64,000 nucleotides of DNA from Perkinsus olseni (lineage: Eukaryota > Perkinsozoa > Perkinsida > Perkinsidae), in NCBI GenBank assembly GCA_013115135.1, contig JABANP010000001.1:186001-250000 (forward strand). The letters are read 5' to 3'. Shown one piece after another: positions 56,173 through 64,000 of this stretch. The position numbers were made by a program, and so were the translations under genes. The first letter of the stretch is position 1. Every line of letters begins with the position of its first letter. Below the pieces are notes generated by a model. It worked only from the letters and a program-made list of their open reading frames with translations. It did not search any database and was not told where the DNA came from.

Positions 56173-58258
56173 TCACGGTATGCGGTGGAAGAGGCGAGAA
56201 CGCTGCTGTAGCACTTGTAGTGTCCGGCCGTGGATGAGGCCCATCCTGGCCGATCCGCCAGAGGCGGCTGGTATCCAAGCCATGTTAACCAACTCAACGG
56301 GTGACTCTGCTGGCTTATCTGGCGCTGATACCTGACACGTGTAAAAATACCCCGACCGCGGGGTTCGAACTCGCGTCCTCCTCGCCTTGGTCTCCGCGAA
56401 GAGCAGTGGTTTCTCCGATGTCGAATATCTTCTCAAAGGATCATACAACTTCACACTCCTACAAGTGCCCAATTTCGTGGCGCAGTGACAGTGGAAGCAG
56501 GCTATAATGACCCACCCATCAGCATGACACGTAGCCAATGCATGAGAGTTGCACCATGCCATGGCATTGGTGCCAGCGCAGACGGTGTCCAGGCTTCCTT
56601 CGCAAATCGGATTGAGGCTGATGGACTCGAACCCTGCCACTCTTGCTATTGCCACCTCCTACACCAGGCGACTACTCTCACCTTTACGAGTGTCGAATAC
56701 AAGACCGTAGATCGAGTCCTCCGAGAATGTAGCAATGAGATGCTGAAGGGACAGCATCCAAGGACGGTGCTGGCCAGCAACAGCAGCCTACAGGATTCCA
56801 CCTGTTCCAATACAGCTTGTACAAGGGGGGCGGCGGCGCGTTCGATCCTGGTGGAGATGGCGACTCGTACCTGCCCGTCAGGGCCGGCACTCACAAAACT
56901 ACTGCTGAGGGCCGCCCTCTGCCCACATTATAGTAGAGTGGTCCAAGTCGCGGGAATCAAACAGCCGAAGGGAACCATCATCCGATACCGACCCAAAGAT
57001 CTGACAGAATGAGTCATGAGTTGCGGAATTTATGGTATGAAGATTCATGCACGCACTTTGTCACTATCAGCAGCAAAAGCCACATCCAGTACAGCCTTGT
57101 CATGGGCGATCATCTGCGTGTCCATTTTCTCTCGACTGACGTCCCACAAGGTGATGGTGGTGTCAACCGCCGCCGCCGCTACTCTTGCTGGTGATACCAC
57201 CGACCAGTCGAATGAAGTCATCGGGGCGCTCACAGCCTAACAACAACAACACCACCAATCATCCTCCAACGCCGCTCCCGTGCACCACCTTGTGGGTGTT
57301 CTGAAGCTTCGCTATCTGCTCAACACTACCGGGCAAAGCAGGGCCCCCTGACGACTGCTGCTGCTGCTGTTGCTGCTGTTGCTGGTCGTCCTCGTCATAC
57401 TGAGAAAGTATCTTTCGGTCCCTCATCCCAAAGATGATCAGTACCTCCGGAGAGACCGATCCATCAGGACCTCCCACCGGTTGCTGTAGCCGCCACAAGC
57501 GGAGACTCGTGGAAGTCGAGGCAAACGTGACGCTACTGAGGGGCCCTGCTGATGTGGGCATCCACAGGACCTACAGGAGAACTCGGATAAAAAGAGACTC
57601 CACGCGTGGGATGGCCCACGTGAGAGGGTGGGAAGCCGTGCCGACATGTCGCCGATACACTCAGACCACATGGCTCCGACGGGTCAGGGTCGATTATCTG
57701 GAGGGAAAGGTCGCCGGTTCGATCCCCACGGGCTGCAACTACCGCAATATAATTGTTCATGGAGTGCCTTTGGGCACTTCCCACTGCAAATCGATCACCA
57801 TCAGCCCCCACTGTCAAGGAGTAAACTCTAGTAGGGAAGGTGTAGTACTGACAGCAGCTGCTGCTGCTGCTGCTCGGGACAGCCTCTGCATCACCACCAC
57901 CGCCCGATACCGCCGATGTACTGCATGGCGGCGATGGTGTAGCTACCGGTGCGGAGGCGGTGGTGTAGGGGCTCTGATTTTCCCTCCTCTCAGCACCACA
58001 GTTCTCATCCTCCTCCGGCCCCCGATAAAAGTCTCCCGATTCACTACCAGTATCATCACAATATCTGCGGCGTGACCGTCCTCTCCGGACCCAACCTCGG
58101 CCGCCCTACTACCTATCGCCCTCTCCAGCCAGCATCAACGCCTGCGCTGCCTTCCTCGCCGCCTCCTCGATAGACACGTGGCCACCGCTACTGTAGCCTC
58201 CCGTCAAGGAGGAAGGTGGTGGCTGGGAGCCTTGATGGATGCTCGCATTCTCATACAT
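56173..58258 (-). CDS. DCAF7/WDR68/TTG1-type WD40 protein
   Basis: WDR68 proteins are seven-bladed WD40 scaffolds for DYRK kinases, E3 ligases and transcription factors. The start is the ATG at 58258 (MYENASIHQGSQ). Blocks in order: GADGDRFAVGSAQRHSMNNY; spliced to IIDPDPSEPCGLS; VLWMPTSAGPLSS with STSLRLWRL; a polyglutamine run (57350-57385) inserted before GSVEQIAKLQ; MSAPMTSFDWSVVSPAR; DTTITLWDVS; IAHDKAVLDVAF, the family hallmark; FGSVSDDGSLRLFDSRDLDH; ATFSEDSIYGLVFDTRK; NAMAWCNSHALATCHADG; VKLYDPLRRYS; and VELVNMAW. The stop is near 56173. Introns are 45-58 nt. Those at 57698-57742 and 56332-56385 carry tRNA-like sequence; the latter would use a GC donor. Confidence 0.85.
56332..56385 (-). 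repeat. 54-nt tRNA-like intron with GC-AG ends in the WDR68 gene
   Basis: It lies between LLFAETK and VSAPDKPAE, both in phase 0. It starts GCGAGGAGG, contains CGCGAGTTCGAACCCCGCG (sense T-arm with a strong stem, one B-box mismatch) and ends GTGTCAG. The 54 nt are stop-free, so it could instead be retained coding sequence. Confidence 0.55.
56634..56681 (-). repeat. 48-nt WDR68 intron with a strict B-box across the acceptor
   Basis: GTGAGAGTAG to AGTGGCAG. The frame requires the acceptor at GGCAG, placing the strict B-box GGTTCGAGTCC immediately downstream, in the exon. The intron also has an A-box-like TGGTGTAGGAGGTGG. Confidence 0.5.
57698..57742 (+). repeat. 45-nt WDR68 intron containing an antisense tRNA T-arm
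   Basis: On the minus strand GTAGTTGCAG to CCTCCAG, between NNYIA and IIDPDP (phase 0, fits family spacing). The plus strand reads GTCGCCGGTTCGATCCCCAC, which contains a strict B-box. Confidence 0.7.
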
Positions 58259-58748
58259 TGAGAAGTGTTCAAGTAACAATCGTAAATTCCCTGCATCAAT
58301 CTAGGATACTGATTCTCCTGAGACAGCGAGGAGTCGACGTATCAGACTGAACACTAGGGGTTGCTGTATCTCATGAAACACCATCACAAACCAGATGACA
58401 TCAAGGCTTCAGCTCGCGCATCTTCTTTTGGTAGTCAACCAGACTATACTGAAGCTGCAAGGAGCGCACCGTGTGCATGCGTGCAACAGACCAAGCAATC
58501 CCGTACATTTTCTAGCTCTTTCTTAACCTTCCCGGTCATCTCTTCAATTTCATCAGAAATGTCGTCCATCCTCTCCTGCGATCTAAACCGCTCACGGACG
58601 TTAGACGTCGCACTCCGGTACATAGCAAATCCAGCGAACCAGCACTAAAAGGTAAGCCAAAAGCGCGCGCCCAACAAATTCGTCTAACGCCGACGAAGGA
58701 GCTCCTGTCTCCCTTCCTAAACGCCCGCGCGGCTAGTTCTAGATCACC
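58259..58748. other. Intergenic; no gene recognised
   Basis: This is the 5' flank of the WD-repeat gene. Nothing recognised. Confidence 0.4.
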
Positions 58749-59684
58749 TCAAATGCAGTGGAAGGAATCCCTCGATGGGCCCGCCGTGACCGCGATAGAA
58801 CCCCCCCCCCAAAAGAGAAGGATAGCAGCATCCACGCCCACCAACCTCCCCGACCGGCCTACCACCAAGAATATCGGATGGACAGCAGACGCCGCTGCCC
58901 CTGCAATCCCAGTGAGCATGAGAGACAGGTTCTCCTTATTGCTCTGACCTGCCACAATATCCCTGCACCCCAATCGGCGGCGGTAGCGGCAGGCTACTCT
59001 TAGATTGGGTGGGGAGAGTGTACATCCGCTGCCGCTCAAGCTTAGCGTCATCAATTTCATGCCGCAACTCAATAACAGTATTGACACTCTCAGCAGCTTT
59101 CTTAGCCGCTCTCTGGCACTCCTGGATCTGCAGCGATACATCCATTTGGATCCGGGTTCGATCCCCGCACCCACCATTATTCGGCGCTAACGACCGTATC
59201 TCTTGCGGTGTTGACATACTCGTCTTTTGGATGCCATCCGGCTTTTCGACGAATTTGTTTACCTGCAACGCCCTGCTGAATCTACGTCGCACCGACACTC
59301 GTGCCGATTGTCAAACAGCAGAGGTATCCTTAATCTTGAATCTAGCCAGGTGAACCCCCTCTCCCGTCACCCAAGTATCCTACCTCCAACCAAAGCTGCT
59401 TATAAAAGTCATGCCTTGCCTTTGAAGTACAACGCCTGTGGCGTAGTATACCTAGTCGAGAGCCCTCGCCCTCCTTGTCCCAAGGCCCCACTGAATACAG
59501 CAGCACACCGCCGGCCTCCGATGCCACCTCGGAATAGAAGCGTTGAGGATGACAGATTCAAAACGTAAAAGAATCCTACGAGCGAAGGAACAGTGTCGAG
59601 CATGTCAGGGCGGAATTGATTATACGTAACACTACAGGAGGCGGCGAGGTAGAAAGCATACAGAAGTAGAACAGCCACGATCAA
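58749..59684 (-). CDS. Membrane protein with coiled coil and C-terminal hydrophobic segments (unidentified)
   Basis: The ATG at 59684 opens a signal or membrane segment (MIVAVLLLYAFYLAASCSV). Middle exons include VNKFVEKPDGIQKTSMSTPQ, then a coiled coil (IQECQRAAKKAAESVNTVIE, LRHEIDDAKLERQRM) and hydrophobic C-terminal segments (LSLMLTGIAGAAASAVHPIF and VGVDAAILLFWG). The overall layout (signal, luminal part, coiled coil, membrane segment) is a little like p24/TMED proteins, but I see no GOLD domain and do not claim it. A candidate intron at 59128-59174 is tRNA-like. Confidence 0.4.
59128..59174 (+). repeat. 47-nt candidate intron with an antisense tRNA T-arm
   Basis: On the minus strand GTGGGTGCGG to CGCTGCAG. 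The plus strand carries GGATCCGGGTTCGATCCCC, a strict B-box. The first 20 nt resemble the beta-adaptin intron at 19868 (GTGGGTG, then GGGAT-GAACCCGG). Splicing is less certain, because a phase shift would need a different upstream frame. Confidence 0.45.
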
Positions 59685-60104
59685 ACCACTTCAAAACGAT
59701 CACCAGCATCATTGATTGAGAAGATCTGCATCTATCGACAGGAAAATATACTGGTACAACCCACTGCAGTATCTTTCATCGCTGGACATCCTCCAGCTGT
59801 GATTTTGGGAATGGAGTGGTATGAACAAACATGACGCTAAGACCGCACTAGAGTCGGAATATGACAATCCTCATAAAATAGTGATGTCCCTCTTCCTATT
59901 CAAGTGAGTTACAAAATTGCCACCACCGAAACTGATATCCACCCTTATGGACCCCACTGTGGATTCTGTAATCACAACAATCATCATCAGTCCAATTTAT
60001 GGGCCTGGCCCTGGAACGGCATGAACGGCTGTGGATGTTGACCTACGGCATAGATCCATCAGGCACCATCACGCAGACCCTCTCCTCTATGCTCAATGAC
60101 CCTT
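59685..60104. other. Intergenic; no gene recognised
   Basis: Nothing recognised. Confidence 0.4.
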
Positions 60105-61240
60105 CTAGAAGCACGACGTGGATATTTCCCAACCCCCCGCTCTACTACTAGTCTGCTGTCTGCTTGGCTGCTGCTGCTGTTGAGGCTGTCCACCATTCGA
60201 CTGTTGTTGCTGCAATAGTGGCATGCCCAAGAGTTGCTGCTGTTGTTGCTGTTGGCCCGCACTCTGTTGCCCATCCCCACCCAGGTAGAAGGCGGAGGCT
60301 GCGGCGGGGTCAGGGCCACCTGATACAGAAAGAAGATCTTCTGCGAATAGCAAAGTCGGAGGGATGGTCCCTACCACCGCCGATCAGCTGTGTGTAGAGG
60401 TTGGCCCGCAGATCGGTGTATCTGGGAAGAAGCGCTCATACCAACTTTTCCGGAACTTCTGCCCTATTACATTTTGCACGAGAACACTAAGCAAGCCCCC
60501 ATCACCAGAGTATCCTGACAAAATGAAGGCATGCTCATAAACTGGATACCACTCCTTCGGGAAATAGCCGCAATTGCAACGGGGACGCCCCTTCCTGTCC
60601 CATTACCATGATCATGGTGCCAAGTATAACTGCTTCCAGCCCCGTAGTGAGCTTCAGTGAATCATGGGTCTTCTGGTCCATACCCTGACCAAGCCCCAGA
60701 GTAATGACCTTGACCGCAACCCGGACTAACACCACCACTACCTCGAGACTCATGCCGACGTTGATGGTGGCGACCACGTCAATACCACAGTTGAACGCAC
60801 AGAGGAAAGGAATAGAATGCGATGCCAGACAAGAGCCACCTAGTGAAGAAAAAAGGAACTCTTCTGGATCGAACCTGCGACCTTTGGATATACACAGAGA
60901 GACACAAACCACTAGACACATACTACTACACTCATACACAACACCGGTCCCAACTAGAGCTCAGCAGCCAGCAGCCCCCAACTATCCGAGAAATCGGCTA
61001 AGTCAGACATTACCTTCGGAAAGTAGCATAACCCAGCAAAGCAAACATGATGTCCAGCAACGCACCCCAGCCATCTCCGTAAATCATATGCCCGAAGGAC
61101 AACACCACCTGATAAAAGATACCTAGAATCTTCTTCGACAGGCAGGTCGACCTCAAACATTACTAGCATCACAAAGGATACGTCAAGATACTTCCGGTAT
61201 TTGAGTGCAGCGTGGGTCGGAGGGACAGGTACGCTCATGT
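60105..61240 (-). CDS. Multi-pass membrane protein with Gln-rich C-terminus (unidentified)
   Basis: Coding blocks: PPTHAALKYRKYLD (near 61210), spliced over a 59-nt intron to IFYQVVLSFGHMIYGDGW and ALLDIMFALLGYATFRR (hydrophobic, near 61120-61015). After a tRNA-like intron (60840-61013) come WLLSGIAFYSFPLCV and further hydrophobic segments (60770-60600), then a C-terminal tail with polyglutamine runs (60170-60260). I infer at least three membrane passes. No family recognised. Exon phases in the middle are uncertain. Confidence 0.4.
60840..61013 (-). repeat. 174-nt intron containing a near-complete tRNA-like sequence
   Basis: GTAATGTCTG to TTCACTAG on the minus strand. It contains TGTGTCTAGTGGTTTGTGTC (D-arm/A-box-like, as in TAGTGGTTA of tRNA-His and -Glu) and, at tRNA spacing, AAGGTCGCAGGTTCGATCC (T-arm, one B-box mismatch). 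SINE-like in appearance. Confidence 0.6.
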
Positions 61241-61532
61241 AGACATCAGACCTGCACCAAGATCAGCTCGAGGCCACCGAGAGAGGGATCAAATTACCCA
61301 TCCGATACTGGAACGAGCATGCTGTAGTAGGGTGGTGATGAATAGACGACGACGCCCTTGACGATAGGACGAAAGGAACTACAACAGGAACTCCGCCCAG
61401 GAGACGATAATGATAAACTCGCTAGAGCAGACTGGTGGACAGAAACCGGGAATAATAAAGGAGGGGACAAACAGGGGGTAGATGGAATAAATAATACAGT
61501 GGCAAACAGCTAGGTGGCGACGGATGGGCTCC
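61241..61532. other. Intergenic; no gene recognised
   Basis: A short gap between two minus-strand genes. Nothing recognised. Confidence 0.35.
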
Positions 61533-63190
61533 TCATTGGATCACTTGCAGCAGTTGGGCTTCGGCGAAGCCTTCCTCCTGCAGGCGATTGATCAGCTGCG
61601 TCACGACCTGAAGGGATAGAGAAAGTTGGTTCTGGCCGATTGTGGTGCGCAGGGAGTGAACTCATCAGTGAGAGACTAAGTCGAAGAAGGGAGATGACCC
61701 TGACAAGCCCTGAGGTACCATGGTAACGACTTCTCTTTGGCGGGCCAGCTCTGCAGAATCAGCACCATCTCCAGGTGCATCCACACGAAGGACCTCCAAC
61801 CGCCTCCGTAACGGAGGGGCTGCTTGGGACAGATCAGCCGCGAAGAAGAGAAGGTAAAGACGCTGAACATCAAGTGCTTCGCTCCGCTCGAAAGATAACC
61901 ACCATCCTTACCTCGGACATTGGCAGTGCCACGCCATGCAAGAGCACTTCCAGCGTCTGGGTAGGGTCGTCGAAGCGATTCACTTCAGTACTGAATTCAT
62001 AAAATGCGCGCTTCAACCTAAGATTCTCTTTTCCACTACACCAAAGTAATGCTGGTATCGCCGCTGGGATTCGTACTGGAGTCGGACATCTCAAGATACT
62101 TCTGTCTGCTGCGACACTTCAATACAAATTTTCGTATCTGCCCTCGGGAGCCGCAGTCAACCAGTCTACCGAGCTTGACGTATGCCCTACAATCTCATGG
62201 TCCAGCCGGCGCCTGTGGAGCTTAGCAAAGGGGTAATTAGTAACTGACATCCTCAAGTGAGGCCCTTCCACACACTCTCGGGGACTACTTTCAGAGTAGT
62301 TGCATCGCAAGGCGGAGCACATCTCTAAACTAGCTAGTAGAATAGTGGCACGGTCCGGCAAGGGGTCAACTAAGAACGTACCTAAAGTACCGTCGTCGTG
62401 GGGCTCCGAGCAGCATGACAGGAATCTCGTACAGAAGTGCAAGTCACTGAGCCGCATGGCCTGGCCGGCGTTGTATCCTAGTCCAGCACCGGCACCCGCG
62501 ATGTTGAGACTGGGTATCTTATTGAAGCTCGTACTGCCCGAGGAAGGCGTTTGACTGACTCTCAGCGCCTTCAGCTGGGTCTCTAGCCGCTTTACCTAAT
62601 TTTACGCAAATCCTATCAGAATACTCGGTTCGAAGTATCCTTACCGAGAGGCCAACACGGAGCTCATCTCTGAGGCTGCTGAGCTCGTCAACATCAGAAG
62701 AATCAGCATATGAGCTCGAAGATACGCTGCCACTGTCGGATTCCTAAAGATACGCCGCCGACTTCGCTCCGCCGAATTATCCCCGCCCCTTCAGTACATC
62801 ATCATCGTCAGAATCAGCCATATCGCCAAATCTGTCCTCTACGGTGCTCCTCCAGGCACCACTGCTGTCACCAGAGCCCAACGAGCTCGTCCCATGGGGC
62901 CGCAGACTAAGAGGTTAGCCATCATGAAGATCATGCTGCCATCCCGGGTTCAATTCCCTCCCTACGCTCCCTGATTATTGGGCCCTTTTAGCAGCGGGTG
63001 TAGCTGTTCTGACGTTACACTGTGGGCCTTCGTCCGTCGCCGAAGATGCACCTGAGAGGACGTCCAGTGAAGGGCCCCTGGGTTGAGCAGCCCAACCTCT
63101 GAAATCATCTCCTTGCTTCTCCAGGAAGCCTCTAGCGGTCAGCCGCATAGAGGAGCTCCCACAGCCTGATACAGGTGATGACGACGACAT
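61533..63190 (-). CDS. Coiled-coil protein (unidentified)
   Basis: A candidate start is the ATG at 63190 (MSSSSPVSGCGSS). Later blocks: DSDDDD; DSGSVSSSSYADSSDVDELS leading into a coiled coil (LSSLRDELRVGLS, RLETQLKALRVSQ); GYNAGQAMRLSDLHFC (near 62475); LRMSVTNYPFAKLHRRRLD (near 62255-62200); a phase-matched 90-nt intron (62036-62125); KRAFYEFSTEVNRFDDPTQT; RRRLEVLRVDAPGDGADSA; and the C-terminus VVTQLINRLQEEGFAEAQLL, ending at TGA 61533-61535. Two introns carry tRNA-like motifs. The N-terminal exon could not be joined in frame, so the start is doubtful. No family recognised. Confidence 0.45.
62036..62125 (-). repeat. 90-nt intron with a weak tRNA T-arm
   Basis: GTATTGAAG to TGGTGTAG. Exons match in phase (RYEN-F, then GKENLRLKR). 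It contains GACTCCAGTACGAATCCCAGC, a T-arm with GT for GTT in the loop start; the stem pairs poorly. Confidence 0.35.
62907..62965 (+). repeat. 59-nt candidate intron containing an antisense tRNA 3' half
   Basis: On the minus strand GTAGGGAGGG to CCTCTTAG. The plus strand carries ATCCCGGGTTCAATTCCCTC (strict B-box, good stem), preceded by GGTTAGCCATCATG, which is A-box-like. Only the downstream exon frame supports the acceptor. Confidence 0.5.
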
Positions 63191-64000
63191 GTTTTCAATA
63201 TTCAACTGCGACACTATTGGAACAACTGTGGTCACATCATCGTGCCAGCGGTGACGAAGACGACGACGACGGGTCAATTGCATTTAGCGCGCGCCCTGAG
63301 AAATTTCACAGTGACCCGCGGAAGATGGCGAGTTGAGTGCTCGCACAGTGGACGCTACGCGGAGCTAGGGTAAATTTTGCTAGCTGAGATCATGATACCT
63401 GCTGGGCCGCAGAATAGGACTGTTGAGACTGCGGATGGGTCGGATGGTCGAGGGACTCGCTACGCTCTCAGCTGCGTCTAGCCGCCTCCTATGGACCTTC
63501 AAGACAACCGTCACAGCTGCTACTCTCCGGAGATGCACGCTGGGTCTTTCAATGGATGTAAAACAAATGACTAATAGCGCTCGTATCTAACCTATTTTGT
63601 ATCTGCACATCTCGAACCTTGGATACGTTCTACAGTCAGCTACTAGAATTTTTCCCTTGACATGACAAGCCAATTCGACGGCGTTCGTTCGTGTAACTCT
63701 ACCTGTTACTCTTCCTTTAGAGATCAGAGTTCACAGCGGAGTACCACGTCTCACGATTTACGAAAAGTTTGGTATGCGGCTTCTCTGTTAGGCCTTGCCG
63801 AGCCCATGCTCCGGTCATTTCGGTCGGACAGTGGCGCTGCTGCTCCTTCGCCTCGCCTCCATCCAAGGTCCAACATAACGCAGGTTGTCAACCCGTACGG
63901 AGGTAACGTCCCTTCTTGCCTACGAGCCTCTTGTTGATGTCTCTATGAAGGCACCGTCACATACGCCCCTTCGGAGTCTGGCGAGACGTCTATAGTACCA
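63191..64000. other. No gene recognised at the window end
   Basis: A 91-codon plus-strand frame at 63662-63937 is Ser-rich, without a recognisable motif. I cannot support it as a gene. Confidence 0.35.

Noticed and set aside
55000..57620. Ultra-short introns of 27-33 nt
   Set aside because: Re-checking frames showed that longer introns (49-56 nt) with other donors fit the reading frame and family alignment better.
1..64000. CRISPR array, bacterial operon or phage signals
   Set aside because: No regularly spaced direct repeats were seen, and gene structure with spliceosomal introns shows nuclear eukaryotic DNA.

Overview
The window reads as eukaryotic nuclear DNA from an alveolate-type protist, most likely a Perkinsus-like perkinsid. 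This is inferred from gene content, not from a search. The evidence is: many short GT-AG introns (mostly 45-95 nt), a gene with AP2-type DNA-binding repeats, motile-cilium genes (DUF4200/CCDC42-like, SHIPPO-type), and a standard set of housekeeping genes (GPI, ADP/ATP carrier, beta-adaptin, CSTF2, DCAF7/WDR68).

Layout. 0.6-2.4 kb: an intronless secreted glycosyltransferase. 2.4-5.5 kb: nothing recognisable. 5.5-8.6 kb: a coiled-coil gene (-) with a SHIPPO-like motif. 9.4-11.3 kb: a protein kinase (-) whose largest intron holds an intact tRNA-His on the opposite strand. 12.1-14.2 kb: glucose-6-phosphate isomerase (-) with an in-frame TGA. 14.9-16.0 kb: a SET-domain protein. 16.2-20.2 kb: a beta-adaptin. 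20-26 kb: a duplicated block, a transposase-like fragment, a helical-repeat gene and a ParB/Srx-like gene. 26-37 kb: gene-poor DNA with decayed reading frames. 37.5-40.3 kb: two divergent intronless secreted paralogues of unknown function. 42.4-44.3 kb: a CCDC42/CFAP73-like gene whose 3' end is duplicated at 36-37 kb. 44.6-47.0 kb: the AP2-repeat gene. 47.9-48.9 kb: the intronless ADP/ATP carrier. 49.3-63.2 kb: a tightly packed run of intron-rich minus-strand genes (small membrane protein, CSTF2, coiled-coil genes, a secretory protein, DCAF7/WDR68, membrane proteins).

Two genome-scale signals stand out. First, a notable share of the short spliceosomal introns carry a tRNA T-arm/B-box, in either orientation, and one 93-nt intron is recognisably a degenerate tRNA-Asp. 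Strict B-boxes (GGTTCRANNCC) are far commoner than the roughly one expected by chance, and nearly all lie inside or at the edge of introns. This suggests tRNA-derived intron birth (an introner-like process). Second, the gene-poor DNA between 20 and 43 kb is full of short perfect inverted repeats, many with a single-base centre. The two copies of a segmental duplication differ from each other mainly by gain of such palindromes.

Gene models were assembled by eye from reading frames, splice consensus and remembered family motifs. Exon edges, and the gene models at 51.9-55.2 and 58.7-63.2 kb, are provisional.
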